Shown here: piece by piece, positions 24,802-34,375 of the stretch
How positions within the stretch are numbered: position 1 is the first letter of the stretch
How the letters are laid out: every line of letters begins with the position of its first letter
Assembly: GCA_017381015.1 (NCBI GenBank)
Contig: JAFOCV010000091.1
Coordinates: 1 to 62,900 of the forward strand
Direction: 5' to 3'
DNA from: Bacteroidaceae bacterium
GTDB taxonomy: Bacteria; Bacteroidota; Bacteroidia; Bacteroidales; Bacteroidaceae
DNA length: 62,900 nucleotides
Made by a program: the position numbers and the translations under genes
The notes under the pieces: model-generated
What the model was told of the DNA's origin: nothing
Database searches by the model: none
Seen by the model: only the letters and a program-made list of their open reading frames with translations

Positions 24802-27327
24802 TTATAATCCTAGTTCTATTTTTAATTTTGCTATTTGCATTGTTACATCTCTTAGTTGAGCCTCTTGCTGTTCTATTTGGCTCTCTACGTGGATTTGTTT
24901 TTCGTTGAGCTGACTTTGAGTGAGAGACCCTGTGTCTATTTCGAGAGCAATGATTTCAGATTGCAAGGCTTTGACCTTCTGTTGTTGTAGAGAGGTGGCC
25001 AATCTGTTCTCTCTGATGCGCTGTCTTTTCTCGTTCCAGTCGATGTTCTGAGTAAGCACGGCATTTAGTTCGCTGTATTGTACGGGAGGATGAGAAGCGT
25101 TGTACGACCTAATCCAGAGGTCAACCAGGTTGCGCTGCGCACTGGTCTTTTGGTCGAGCGTTTCGCCTATGGTACGTGCATTGTGGTATGCGCCCTCCAT
25201 TTCCTTTTGCTTCAGCGTCATCTCCTGCAGGGTGTTCATGCAGGTGAAGTATTCCTGCTGAGCCTGATGCAAGGATTGTAGTGACGTGTCCAAGGCTTCG
25301 CTGGTACTCATGTGAGGCATGAGAGTCTGGCGCTGCTCGTAGGTCTCATTGTACTTGTTGTTTTGAAGTCTGACTTCTTCCTTCATCACATCTATGTTCT
25401 GAGAGCATTGTTTTAGCATGGTCTCGAGCATCTCTTTCTTCACTTTTTGGATGGACAATTGATGCGTAGTGGCAGAGATATCCCTGTTGATGTCTGCCCA
25501 GTCAGAAGCCATTTGTTTCAATTGTATGTAGAGCGACTCGGCGCTTACTTCCCACAATTTGAACCACTCGGGCAGTGTGATATCCTTCTGCAGCAGTTCG
25601 TAGTGGCGATGGTATTTCTCCTGTGCCAGTTTGCGCGACTTCTCCATCTTGTCACCTTCCGAAGCCAGTATGCGAGAGAGGCTGATGGTTTCGTTCATGC
25701 GCATGGCTATTTCGGCCTCTTTCTTTTCCAGCTGAGTGAGTTTTTCGGAAAGGTTTCTTATCTGATTAGAGTTATAGTTGAATTCGCCCAATTCAGTTTC
25801 CGCACTTTGAAGGTCGCGCTGAGTATTGTCCTGTAGCTGGCGGATGGTGGCCATGCGCGAATCGCTGTCGGTGCTATCGGAGCAATCGATAAAGGTGGGG
25901 TCCAGATTAGCAAATACTCTCCACTCCTTGACGTCCTCGCTTTGGCGCAGGCGTATGGTTTCCAGATTGTGCTGCTCGGCTATCTGCTGACCAAGGTTTT
26001 GAGTCAGTTTGTCGTGCAGGATGTTCAATTGGCGTTCCTGTCCCTGAAGCTCGCCAGAGAGCGTTTCATAGTCGCTCTTGAAGTCGCTGATGAGCTTGTA
26101 CTGGTCCTGCATGGTGTCGCTATGATATGGATGGTGGGTTGCACCACATACCGAGCAGGCTGTACCCTCGCGGAGGTCGCCTCTGAGGCTGATGAGGCTT
26201 TGGCTCTTGCTCATATTGAGCGAGTATTCCTTGTCGGCCACCTGTCGCTTGAGTGATGCCACGCTGATGGTTAGTTCCTGTTCGGCTTTGAGGTCGTGCT
26301 CTATTTCCAGACGGAGAGAATTGATTAGTTGGGTCTTTTCCGTGATGCTGGCATAACCAGTGCTGATGCGTCTCCACAGACTTTGTGCGGCAGAGAGCAT
26401 GAGCAGGTGGCTCTTCAGGTTGATTACTCTTTCCTGCACCTGATATCCCTGTACGCCACGTATATTGTTGCGGTGTATCTCTATCTCGTCCTGCAGGCTA
26501 TCTATCTGTTGCTTGATATCGGTGTGCTGACTCTTGATTTGGTTCAAGGTCTCGTCCACTCTTCTCTGCTCGTCCAGGTTCTTGTTGTACTGCATGCTCT
26601 TTCTTTCCATGCTTTCAGCCAGTTCTTCCAGGCGGTAAAGCATAGAGAGGACAGAATCGATGTGTTCGAGCATAGCTTCGTGACTTTCCAGAGTGTGTCG
26701 CTTGCTATTGAGGTTGTCGAGAGACTTTTCCAGTTCCTCAATGATGTGGCAAAGGTTGGTCAACTGGCTTTGGATGCTATCCTTTTGGTCTTCCTCGTTG
26801 GCCAGCATATAGTTGGCACGCTTGATGGTTTCCTGCAATACCTGAAGGGCACCATCCAGTTGGCTGCTCTGTTCCACCAGATGACAGATGTCCTGGTGCT
26901 GAGCCTCCACTATCTTTGTATTGTCCTGAGAGTGGGAGAAGTGCTTGCGTTGCTCCTCTATGCGATTGGAAATCTGTCGTATTTCCTGCTCCAGTTCGGT
27001 GCCGGTGCGTCTGTTTTCCTCAGCCTCAGCCTCCAGCAGTTGCATTCTGAGAAAGGGTGCCATGATGCTCTCGAAGGTTTCGAAGCGGTCCATTTCGGTG
27101 GCCTCTTCCGAGAGCGATGCCGACTCCTTGTTCAGGATGAACAGTTCTCTGGAGTTGATATCAAGTTCGGAGTTGAGCTGTTGGTGGCGATATAGTTTAT
27201 CTTGTAGCGAGCGCAAGCGTTTGAGATTTTCCTCAATATTTTGCATGCGGCTTTGTGCCAGTTTGAGTGTATCTCTCATTCGCTGGTGCTGTGCGCTTGT
27301 TATATCTGAGTTGTTTGATGTCATCAA
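24802..27327 (-). CDS. headless SbcC/Rad50-like coiled-coil zinc-hook protein
   Basis: 841 residues, nearly all predicted coiled coil (Glu, Gln, Leu, Lys rich). Near the exact middle, REGTACSVCGATHHPYHS (386-403) matches the SbcC/Rad50 zinc-hook pattern with C391 and C394. In SbcC this hook joins the tips of the two coiled-coil arms. What is missing is the ATPase head: I find no Walker A (GxxGxGKS/T) at the N-terminus, and no ABC signature or Walker B DE pair at the C-terminus, although gene length and hook position are intact. The protein may dimerise through zinc as a tether. No sbcD-type nuclease is next to it. A TATCTTTG -7-like element is at 27344-27351. Confidence 0.75.
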   Translation of the reverse strand: MMTSNNSDITSAQHQRMRDTLKLAQSRMQNIEENLKRLRSLQDKLYRHQQLNSELDINSRELFILNKESASLSEEATEMDRFETFESIMAPFLRMQLLEAEAEENRRTGTELEQEIRQISNRIEEQRKHFSHSQDNTKIVEAQHQDICHLVEQSSQLDGALQVLQETIKRANYMLANEEDQKDSIQSQLTNLCHIIEELEKSLDNLNSKRHTLESHEAMLEHIDSVLSMLYRLEELAESMERKSMQYNKNLDEQRRVDETLNQIKSQHTDIKQQIDSLQDEIEIHRNNIRGVQGYQVQERVINLKSHLLMLSAAQSLWRRISTGYASITEKTQLINSLRLEIEHDLKAEQELTISVASLKRQVADKEYSLNMSKSQSLISLRGDLREGTACSVCGATHHPYHSDTMQDQYKLISDFKSDYETLSGELQGQERQLNILHDKLTQNLGQQIAEQHNLETIRLRQSEDVKEWRVFANLDPTFIDCSDSTDSDSRMATIRQLQDNTQRDLQSAETELGEFNYNSNQIRNLSEKLTQLEKKEAEIAMRMNETISLSRILASEGDKMEKSRKLAQEKYHRHYELLQKDITLPEWFKLWEVSAESLYIQLKQMASDWADINRDISATTHQLSIQKVKKEMLETMLKQCSQNIDVMKEEVRLQNNKYNETYEQRQTLMPHMSTSEALDTSLQSLHQAQQEYFTCMNTLQEMTLKQKEMEGAYHNARTIGETLDQKTSAQRNLVDLWIRSYNASHPPVQYSELNAVLTQNIDWNEKRQRIRENRLATSLQQQKVKALQSEIIALEIDTGSLTQSQLNEKQIHVESQIEQQEAQLRDVTMQIAKLKIELGL

Positions 27328-27432
27328 TTGTTTTATTTTTTCGCAAAGATAGTGAATAATATTTACAAAGCATAGAGTAATGCCATGAATTTAGGCCTAT
27401 ATGTGAAGAAATGTAAATATTTCTTGCTCGTC

Positions 27433-27465
27433 ATTGTTATTTTAAATGAATAATCTATACCTTTG
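27433..27465 (+). promoter_or_regulatory. promoter of hisS
   Basis: ATTG (27433-27436) and TACCTTTG (27458-27465) fit the -33/-7 pattern. The -7 element overlaps the first possible upstream start of the ORF, which supports the ATG at 27520 as the true start. Confidence 0.7.
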
Positions 27466-27519
27466 CACGAAATTAAATCATCAGACATATTTTTAACGAC
27501 ACATTTTTATATTAACAAT

Positions 27520-28878
27520 ATGAAACCAAGTATTCCAAAGGGTACGCGCGACTTCGGTCCTGTAGAGATGGCCCGCCGCAATTATATTTTTGATACCATC
27601 CGTTCGGTATATGCCTTGTATGGCTTTCAGCAGATAGAAACCCCAGCCATGGAGAACCTCTCCACCCTGATGGGCAAGTATGGCGAAGAGGGCGACAAGC
27701 TCTTGTTCAAGATATTGAATAGTGGCGATTTCCGTTCGCACGTCACAGCTCAGGAGTGGACGGACAATACCATTGGTCGTCTGACCTCGCAGCTCTCCGA
27801 GAAGGGATTGCGCTATGACCTGACCGTGCCTTTTGCACGCTATGTGGTGCAGCACCGCGAGGAATTGCAGATGCCCTTCCGTCGCTATCAGATTCAGCCC
27901 GTATGGCGTGCCGACCGCCCTCAGAAGGGACGTTATCGCGAGTTCTATCAGTGCGATGCCGATGTGGTGGGCAGTGATTCGCTCTTGAACGAGGTGGAGC
28001 TGATGCAGATTGTGGACACCGTATTTACCAAGTTCGGTATCCGTGTGTGCCTCAAGATTAACAACCGCAAGATACTCTCCGGCATTGCCGACATCATTGG
28101 TCAGGCCGACAAGATAGTGGATATCACCGTGGCTATTGACAAGTTGGACAAGATTGGTTTGGACAAGGTCAACGAGGAACTCCTTGCTGCAGGCATTCCC
28201 CAGGAAGGCGTGGACAAGTTGCAACCCATCATCAACCTCAGCGGTACCAACGAGGAGAAGCTGGCCATCATGCGCCAGGTGCTTGCTCAGAGCGAGACAG
28301 GTGTGAAGGGTGTGGAGGAGGTCGAGTTTGTGCTTTCTGCCTTGAAGAACCAGTGCTCACTGAACAATCCCATCGAATTGGACCTCACTCTGGCTCGCGG
28401 CCTCAACTATTACACCGGTTGCATCTTCGAGGTGAAGGCCCTAGACGTACAGATTGGTAGCATCACGGGCGGTGGTCGTTATGACAATCTCACCGGCATC
28501 TTTGGCATGCCCGGTCTCAGTGGTGTGGGTATCAGCTTTGGTGCCGACCGCATCTATGACGTGCTCAACCAGTTGGAACTATATCCCGAGCAGGTGCGCG
28601 TAGCCACCCAGTTGTTGTTTGTCAACTTTGGCGATGCCGAGGCTGCTTACTCGCTCCCCATTCTCTCCAAGGTGCGTCAGGCAGGTATCCGTGCCGAGAT
28701 TTATCCCGACTCAGCCAAGATGAAGAAGCAGATGCAGTATGCCAATGTGAAGCAAATCCCCTATGTAGCCATCGTGGGCGAATCAGAGATGGCCGAGGGC
28801 AAGGTGATGCTCAAGGATATGACCTCGGGCGAGCAGAAGTTGGTTACTCCAGAGGAGTTGATTGATGCCATAAAGTAA
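27520..28878 (+). CDS. hisS: histidyl-tRNA synthetase
   Basis: 452 residues from the ATG at 27520; a 19-residue upstream extension would overlap the promoter and is rejected. Class II synthetase charging tRNA-His, whose gene is at 47.6 kb. Marks: PKGTRDFGP near 5-13, motif 2 [25 protein letters not shown] (split around residues 121-145), the HisA-type block [15 protein letters not shown] near 290-304, and motif 3 [13 protein letters not shown] near 335. C-terminal anticodon-binding domain about 360-452. Confidence 0.96.
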   Translation: MKPSIPKGTRDFGPVEMARRNYIFDTIRSVYALYGFQQIETPAMENLSTLMGKYGEEGDKLLFKILNSGDFRSHVTAQEWTDNTIGRLTSQLSEKGLRYDLTVPFARYVVQHREELQMPFRRYQIQPVWRADRPQKGRYREFYQCDADVVGSDSLLNEVELMQIVDTVFTKFGIRVCLKINNRKILSGIADIIGQADKIVDITVAIDKLDKIGLDKVNEELLAAGIPQEGVDKLQPIINLSGTNEEKLAIMRQVLAQSETGVKGVEEVEFVLSALKNQCSLNNPIELDLTLARGLNYYTGCIFEVKALDVQIGSITGGGRYDNLTGIFGMPGLSGVGISFGADRIYDVLNQLELYPEQVRVATQLLFVNFGDAEAAYSLPILSKVRQAGIRAEIYPDSAKMKKQMQYANVKQIPYVAIVGESEMAEGKVMLKDMTSGEQKLVTPEELIDAIK

Positions 28879-28955
28879 CCGTCAGTTGTCCAAGGGGGGC
28901 ACGATTCCTCTCTAGGCTGTATCGCCGCCCTTGCGACATTATATAATATAAGTTT

Positions 28956-28990
28956 CCCTCACCGTCAAGCAGATGGTGAGGGATTCTTTA
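28956..28990 (+). terminator. hairpin after hisS
   Basis: CCCTCACC (28956-28963) pairs with GGTGAGGG (28975-28982), followed by ATTCTTTATCTTCT. The minisatellite begins seven bases later. Confidence 0.7.
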
Positions 28991-28996
28991 TCTTCT

Positions 28997-29560
28997 GAAA
29001 TGACTTTCGACCGGTGTGTGACTCCATCGAAGGGCTCGGAAATGACTTTCGACCGGTGGGTGGCTCCATCGAAGGGCTCTGAAATGACTTTCGACCGGTG
29101 TGTGACTCCATCGAAGGGCTCGGAAATGACTTTCGACCGGTGGGTGACTCCATCGGAGGGCTCGGAAACGACTTTCGACCGGTGGGTGGCTCCATCGAAG
29201 GGCTCGGAAATGACTTTCGACCGGTGGGTGGCTCCATCGAAGGGCTCGGAAACGACTTTCGACCGGTGGGTGACTCCATCGAAGGGCTCGGAAATGACTT
29301 TCGACCGGTGGGTGGCTCCATCGAAGGGCTCGGAAATGTCTTTCGACCGGTGGGCGGCTCTATCGAAGGGCTCGGAAATGTCCGCAATCGGTATTTCGGA
29401 AAGTTTTGACTCCTCGGAAATGTCCGCAATCGGTATTTCGGAAAGTTCTGACCCCTCGGAAATGTCCGCAATCGGTATTTCGGAAAGTTCTGACCCCTTG
29501 GAAATGTTCGCAATCGGTATTTCGGAAAGTTCCAACCCCTTGGAAATGTCCGCAATCTAG
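28997..29560. repeat. compound 42-bp minisatellite between convergent genes
   Basis: Nine units of a 42-bp repeat beginning GAAATGACTTTCGACCGG (starts every 42 bp from 28997 to 29333) run without a break into four and a half units of a different 42-bp repeat beginning GAAATGTCCGCAATCGG (29375 to 29560). The two types share the first seven bases and the exact length. Units differ by a few substitutions and no indels. Because 42 is a multiple of three, several frames stay open on both strands, but none has a convincing start or codon use. Confidence 0.9.
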
Positions 29561-29580
29561 ATTTAGGAAACTTTCGGTAT

Positions 29581-31707
29581 CTATTTTTTGATTCCCTTCA
29601 TGCTGAGGGCTATTCTCTTGCGCTCGTAATCGATGTCAATCACACGGACCGTGACTTCCTGTTGCAAATGTACCACCTGCATTGGGTCGCTCACGCGATG
29701 GTCGGCCAATTGTGATATGTGCACCAAGCCCTGAGTCTTGATGCCGAGGTCCACGAAGCAACCAAAGTTGGTGATGTTGCACACAATGCCCGGCAATTGC
29801 ATACCCACCTCCAGGTCGTCAATGCTGCGGAGAGTGGCATCGAAGCTGAACTCCTCGTTCTCGCCACGAGGGTCGCGCCCAGGCTTGCTCAACTCCTGCA
29901 TGATGTCCGTCAGTGTGGGCATACCCACCTCCTCGTTGCAATACTTCTCCAGCATGATGCTCTTTCGTTTCTCCTCCGAGTCAATCAGCTCCTGAATGGT
30001 GCAACCAGCATCCTTTGCCATTTGCTTTATCAGTTCGTAGCGCTCGGGATGAACGGCGGTATTGTCCAGGGGGTTCTTGCCCGAGGTGATACGCAGGAAG
30101 CCAGCGCATTGTTCAAAGGCCTTGGCACCAAGGCGAGGCACCTTTTGCAATTCCTCTCTGGAGGCAAATGCACCATGTTCCGCACGATAGTTGACGATGT
30201 TTTGAGCCAAGGCAGGTCCCAAACCGGAGACGTAGGTGAGCAAGTGCTTGCTGGCAGTATTGAGGTTGACCCCCACGGTATTTACACATCTCTCTACCGT
30301 CAGGTCCAGAGCATGCTTCAATTCGCCCTGGTCCACATCGTGCTGATACTGACCCACGCCTATGCTCTTGGCATCTATCTTGACCAGTTCTGCCAAGGGG
30401 TCGGCCAATCTTCTGCCTATGCTTACAGCACCGCGTACGGTCACGTCGTGGTCGGGAAACTCCTCTCTGGCTATCTTCGAAGCAGAATATACCGAAGCCC
30501 CGTCCTCGCTGATAAGGAAGATGGAAAGCCCCTCCTTGCGCAGCATTCTCACCAGGTCCTCCGTCTCTCTGCCAGCCGTACCATTGCCAATGGCCACCGC
30601 CTCAATCTTGTATTTCTTGATGAGCGATTCCAGGGTGTCCAGAGCCTCCATGCGCTGGTTCTGAGGAGGGTGGGGGAAGATGGCTGTATTGTGAAGAAGG
30701 TTGCCCTGAGCATCCAGGCACACCACCTTGCATCCAGTGCGGAAGCCAGGGTCTATGCCCATGATGCGCTTCTGTCCCAGAGGAGCTGCAAGCAACAGTT
30801 GGCTCAGGTTGGACGCAAAGACACGGATGGCCTCCTCATCGGCACGGCGCTTTGACGAGGTGGCAAATTCGGTTTCGATGCTCGGTTTGAGCAATCGTTT
30901 GTAGGCATCGTTCATGGCCATTATTATCTGCTCGCCACACTTACCTCTGACGGGGTATCCGCGCAGCAGACGGTCTATGGTCTCCTCCTCGTTTCTGGGA
31001 CTGATATCTATGCGAAGGAAGCCCTCGCTCTCGCCACGTCGCAAAGCCAGCAATCGGTGGCTGGTGCAACGATGCAATGGTTCGCTATGGTCGAAATAAT
31101 CCCTGTACTTGATGGCCTCCTCCATCTTGCTCTTCACCACACGCGAGGAGATTACGGCCGTGCGCTCGAAGCTGATGCGCAAGGAGTTGCGCACGCGCTC
31201 GTCCTCATTCATCATCTCGGCCAGGATATCTCGGGCACCCTGCAGAGCATCTTCGATACCAGGCACCTCGGCATTGAGATAGCGCTGGGCATACTGCTCA
31301 GGGTCGCCATTGGGCCTATGCAGGATAGCCTCGGCCAAGGGTTGTAGTCCACGCTTACGAGCCACCTCGGCACGAGTCTTGCGCTTCGGTTTGAAGGGCA
31401 GATATATGTCCTCCAGTACGGTAGCATCCCAGCAGGTGTCTATTCTCTGGCGCAATTCATCGGTCAGTTTGCCCTGCTCCTCGATGGTTTGCAGGATGTA
31501 CTCCTTGCGGTGAGCCATCTCCTTGTACTTCTCGTTTTGCTTGGCCACCTCGGCTATCTGAACCTCGTCCATACCGCCTGTAGCCTCCTTGCGGTAGCGA
31601 GCGATGAAGGGAATGGTGGCACCACTGTCCAGCAAAGCCAGTACCTGCTCCGTCTGCTTCTTGCCAGTGCCCAGAGCCTGAGCAATGAGGGTGATTATTT
31701 CTTGCAT
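29581..31707 (-). CDS. tex: Tex-family RNA-binding protein
   Basis: 708 residues, somewhat shorter than E. coli Tex. Domains: N-terminal helical region (about 1-310), YqgF-like nuclease fold starting at MGIDPGFRTGCKVVCLDAQG (near 316), helix-hairpin-helix pair (LLTYVSGLGPALAQNIVNYR near 490 and KVPRLGAKAFEQCAGFLRI near 523) and a C-terminal S1 domain (GMQLPGIVCNITNFGCFVDLG near 631). Acts in transcription or RNA surveillance. Starts inside the last 13 bp of the Pif1-like gene, so the two are coupled. Confidence 0.94.
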   Translation of the reverse strand: MQEIITLIAQALGTGKKQTEQVLALLDSGATIPFIARYRKEATGGMDEVQIAEVAKQNEKYKEMAHRKEYILQTIEEQGKLTDELRQRIDTCWDATVLEDIYLPFKPKRKTRAEVARKRGLQPLAEAILHRPNGDPEQYAQRYLNAEVPGIEDALQGARDILAEMMNEDERVRNSLRISFERTAVISSRVVKSKMEEAIKYRDYFDHSEPLHRCTSHRLLALRRGESEGFLRIDISPRNEEETIDRLLRGYPVRGKCGEQIIMAMNDAYKRLLKPSIETEFATSSKRRADEEAIRVFASNLSQLLLAAPLGQKRIMGIDPGFRTGCKVVCLDAQGNLLHNTAIFPHPPQNQRMEALDTLESLIKKYKIEAVAIGNGTAGRETEDLVRMLRKEGLSIFLISEDGASVYSASKIAREEFPDHDVTVRGAVSIGRRLADPLAELVKIDAKSIGVGQYQHDVDQGELKHALDLTVERCVNTVGVNLNTASKHLLTYVSGLGPALAQNIVNYRAEHGAFASREELQKVPRLGAKAFEQCAGFLRITSGKNPLDNTAVHPERYELIKQMAKDAGCTIQELIDSEEKRKSIMLEKYCNEEVGMPTLTDIMQELSKPGRDPRGENEEFSFDATLRSIDDLEVGMQLPGIVCNITNFGCFVDLGIKTQGLVHISQLADHRVSDPMQVVHLQQEVTVRVIDIDYERKRIALSMKGIKK

Positions 31708-33854
31708 GGTAGTTTCGTTGTTAGGTTGTTGTCCAATAAGTATTTCTTTATTATCTCCAGCACATCGTCACCGTATTTATCAATCGTGATTTTGCCCATG
31801 CATGGGATGAGGCTCATGGCCTCCTTGGTGTCGGGCATCAGATTGGTAAGTCCCAGGAGAGCCTTCTGCTGAATGATGCAATAGGGAGGCAGAGCGGATT
31901 CCGAGGCCTTCTTCAGTCGCCACTTCACGATGGCTTGGTATAGGGTGGGGTGCTCTATTTCGGAGGGCACCACTATCTTCTCCGTTTGTTTCTTCTTTCT
32001 GGAGGAAGAGCTGGCGGGTTCCATATCGCCCTCGGCCTTGAGTGTCAGTTGGGCTCTCTGCTTCAGATGGTCGTTGACCTGAAAACCATTCTCGTGGGTG
32101 TATTCCAGCAATCTCATCTTCACCTCGCAGGCCAGTTTCAACTTCTCCGTGCACTCGTCCACCCTTTTCTTCACCTGCTGATTGTCCGTGGCAAAAGCCA
32201 GCGTCATGGCCACCTCGGCTATGGGAGAAAGTTCTTGTGCAAAGTACTTGGCACCCTGTTTGATGCGCTCCTGCAGATGTGCCGATGAGGCATAATCATC
32301 TTGCGAGGAGATGATGGGAGTGTACTGATTGCTAAAGCGCACGGCCACGTCTATCAACTTGCTCTTCAGCGTGCGATTGTGCTCCAGCAGTTGTTGCTTC
32401 GTCTTGGGATAAAGGTCGAAGAAGTGCTCGTTGATAAGCCTGATTACGTCCTCGATGTACTTCTCGATGAGGGAAAAGTTGAAAAGTTCCTGTAGCAGTT
32501 GGTGGAAGAAGTTCTTCTCCCAATGCTCCAGATGCTGCTCGTTGGGAGTACGCTGAGCCAAGGTAGATGTGTATGAATTGACCACATTGTCGCTGATGAT
32601 AGCCTCCGCCCCCAATTGCGTACTCAGTACCATGCCCTCCAGTGTGCGGCATCGGCTAAGAGCCACATACACCTGTCCGTGGGCAAAGGAATCCTTGGCA
32701 TCGATGATGGCGTGCGAGAAGGTGAGTCCCTGACTCTTGTGTATGGTGATGGCCCATGCCAGGCGAACGGGGTATTGCACAAAGGTACCTTCCACCTCTT
32801 CCCTTATCTCCTGCGTCTGCTCGTTGAGCACATAGCGACTGTTCTCCCACACTTCGCGCTCCACCTGTATGTCCTCGTGATAGTCCTTGCTTCTCACAAC
32901 AAAGCCATCCTCGTCTATGGTCACTATCTCGCCTATCATGCCATTGTAATAGCGTTTGTCCATCGAGTGGTCGTTCTTGATAAACATCACCTGCGCCCCC
33001 GCTTTCAGTGTCAGGGTCTCGTCGGTAGGGTAGGAGTATTCGGGGAATTTGCCCTTGATTTCGGCGGTATAGGTAAAGGCATCGGCATCAATCTCTGCCA
33101 GTTTCCTCTCGTTGATGTTCTGCGCCAGTATGTTGTGGGTGGTCAATTGGATGTAGCGCTCATCTGCGGGAGGAACAAAGTTGGGCATGTACCTCTTGTT
33201 CAATTGCTCCAGAGTGATTCTGTCTGCCTTGTTTTGTCTAATCTTGTTCAGAATATCCAGAAAGTGAGCATCCGTCTGTCGGTAGGTCTGTTCCAATTCG
33301 ATGGTGGCATAAAATGTCTCGCTCAAAGCCCTGCTGCTGAAGAAGAAAGGAGTGTCGTAATACTTGGAAAGCATCTCCCACTCCTCCTGTTTCACCACGG
33401 GAGCCAACTGTTGCAAGTCGCCAATCATCAGCAGTTGCACTCCACCAAAGGGCAGGTGCGAATGGCGGTATCTCCTCAGCACGGCATCCACGGCGTCCAG
33501 CAGGTCGGCACGCACCATACTGATTTCGTCTATGACCAGCAGGTCTATGCTACGAATCAGCTTTATCTTCTCCTTGCCAAAGCGGTACTTGCTGTTTTCC
33601 TTGCTTTGAAAGGTGGTGTCGGGCACATAGGGAGCAAAAGGCAACTGGAAGAAAGAGTGTATCGTCATTCCCTCCGCATTGATGGCGGCAATACCCGTGG
33701 GTGCAGTCACTATCATGCGTTTGGGCGAAGACTTTGTCAGATTTTTCAGAAACGTAGTCTTGCCCGTACCAGCCTTGCCGGTAAGGAACAGGTGCATGTT
33801 GGTGTTTTCTATTATGCGCCAGGCTCTGTCTAGTTGTGGATTGTCTGGGGTCAT
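31695..33854 (-). CDS. Pif1-like superfamily 1 helicase with HRDC-type domain
   Basis: 719 residues. Walker A GKAGTGKTT at 26-34, motif Ia TAPTGIAAINAEGMTIHSF near 50-68, Walker B VIDEISMVRADLLD near 107-120, motif III GDLQQLAPV near 147, and motif V/VI VRLAWAITIHKSQGLTF and VYVALSRCRTLEGM near 367-404. The C-terminal 80 residues (LYQAIVKWRLKKASE to LEIIKKYLLDN) look like an HRDC domain. A 5'-3' DNA helicase, probably used in replication or recombination; overlaps tex by 13 bp. Confidence 0.9.
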   Translation of the reverse strand: MTPDNPQLDRAWRIIENTNMHLFLTGKAGTGKTTFLKNLTKSSPKRMIVTAPTGIAAINAEGMTIHSFFQLPFAPYVPDTTFQSKENSKYRFGKEKIKLIRSIDLLVIDEISMVRADLLDAVDAVLRRYRHSHLPFGGVQLLMIGDLQQLAPVVKQEEWEMLSKYYDTPFFFSSRALSETFYATIELEQTYRQTDAHFLDILNKIRQNKADRITLEQLNKRYMPNFVPPADERYIQLTTHNILAQNINERKLAEIDADAFTYTAEIKGKFPEYSYPTDETLTLKAGAQVMFIKNDHSMDKRYYNGMIGEIVTIDEDGFVVRSKDYHEDIQVEREVWENSRYVLNEQTQEIREEVEGTFVQYPVRLAWAITIHKSQGLTFSHAIIDAKDSFAHGQVYVALSRCRTLEGMVLSTQLGAEAIISDNVVNSYTSTLAQRTPNEQHLEHWEKNFFHQLLQELFNFSLIEKYIEDVIRLINEHFFDLYPKTKQQLLEHNRTLKSKLIDVAVRFSNQYTPIISSQDDYASSAHLQERIKQGAKYFAQELSPIAEVAMTLAFATDNQQVKKRVDECTEKLKLACEVKMRLLEYTHENGFQVNDHLKQRAQLTLKAEGDMEPASSSSRKKKQTEKIVVPSEIEHPTLYQAIVKWRLKKASESALPPYCIIQQKALLGLTNLMPDTKEAMSLIPCMGKITIDKYGDDVLEIIKKYLLDNNLTTKLPCKK

Positions 33855-33972
33855 TATGTGCTATGTCCTGTCTTTCTCTTCTATGCTTTACGTGCTAGGT
33901 CCGCTTCTATGCCTTTCGTTTATGTTTTCTGAATTGCTTTGACGGATTCTCTTCCGTACTGTTGTGGCTTCC

Positions 33973-34278
33973 TTATACCTCAAAGTCCAGGCACACGCGC
34001 TGCGCAGCAAAGGGCTTTACGCGCTCCTCAGCCACCTTGACATGAGCAGGATGCACGGCATAGGCCTTCAGTGCCTCTTCGCTTTCCAGGGTGCTGTCCA
34101 GCATGAGGTCGGCATTGGACGTGGCCAAACGACCATCAATGTGCACCGTTGCTTCCACCAATCCGGGTACCACGCCCACCAGTGCCTCAAGGTCCTGCTT
34201 GATGGCCATTTTGATGTTTTTCTTCTCCTCCTCGCTCAATTCGGGACGCAAAGTCCATAGAATAATATGTTTAACCAT
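33973..34278 (-). CDS. Dabb (stress-responsive A/B barrel) protein
   Basis: 101 residues, the length of a single dimeric alpha/beta-barrel domain. It begins MVKHIILWTLRPELSEEEK and has VVPGLVEATVHID in the middle, both characteristic of the Dabb family. No catalytic role can be assigned. Upstream on the minus strand TATCTTTG (34314-34321) is a likely -7 element, back to back with the promoter of the next, divergent gene. Confidence 0.88.
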   Translation of the reverse strand: MVKHIILWTLRPELSEEEKKNIKMAIKQDLEALVGVVPGLVEATVHIDGRLATSNADLMLDSTLESEEALKAYAVHPAHVKVAEERVKPFAAQRVCLDFEV

Positions 34279-34375
34279 AGTTGTGTATGTTTGATTTGTG
34301 ATTTTAGTGCTTGCAAAGATAGCATTATTCCCTGAAATTTGACTATCTTTGTGGGCGAATTATATAATAAAATAG

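Noticed and set aside
28997..29560. CRISPR array
   Set aside because: The repeats are contiguous, without unique spacers between them, and no cas gene is nearby.
28939..29591. Overlapping long reading frames on both strands within the 42-bp repeats
   Set aside because: Five frames stay open only because the unit is a multiple of three and lacks stops; none has a credible start site or codon pattern.
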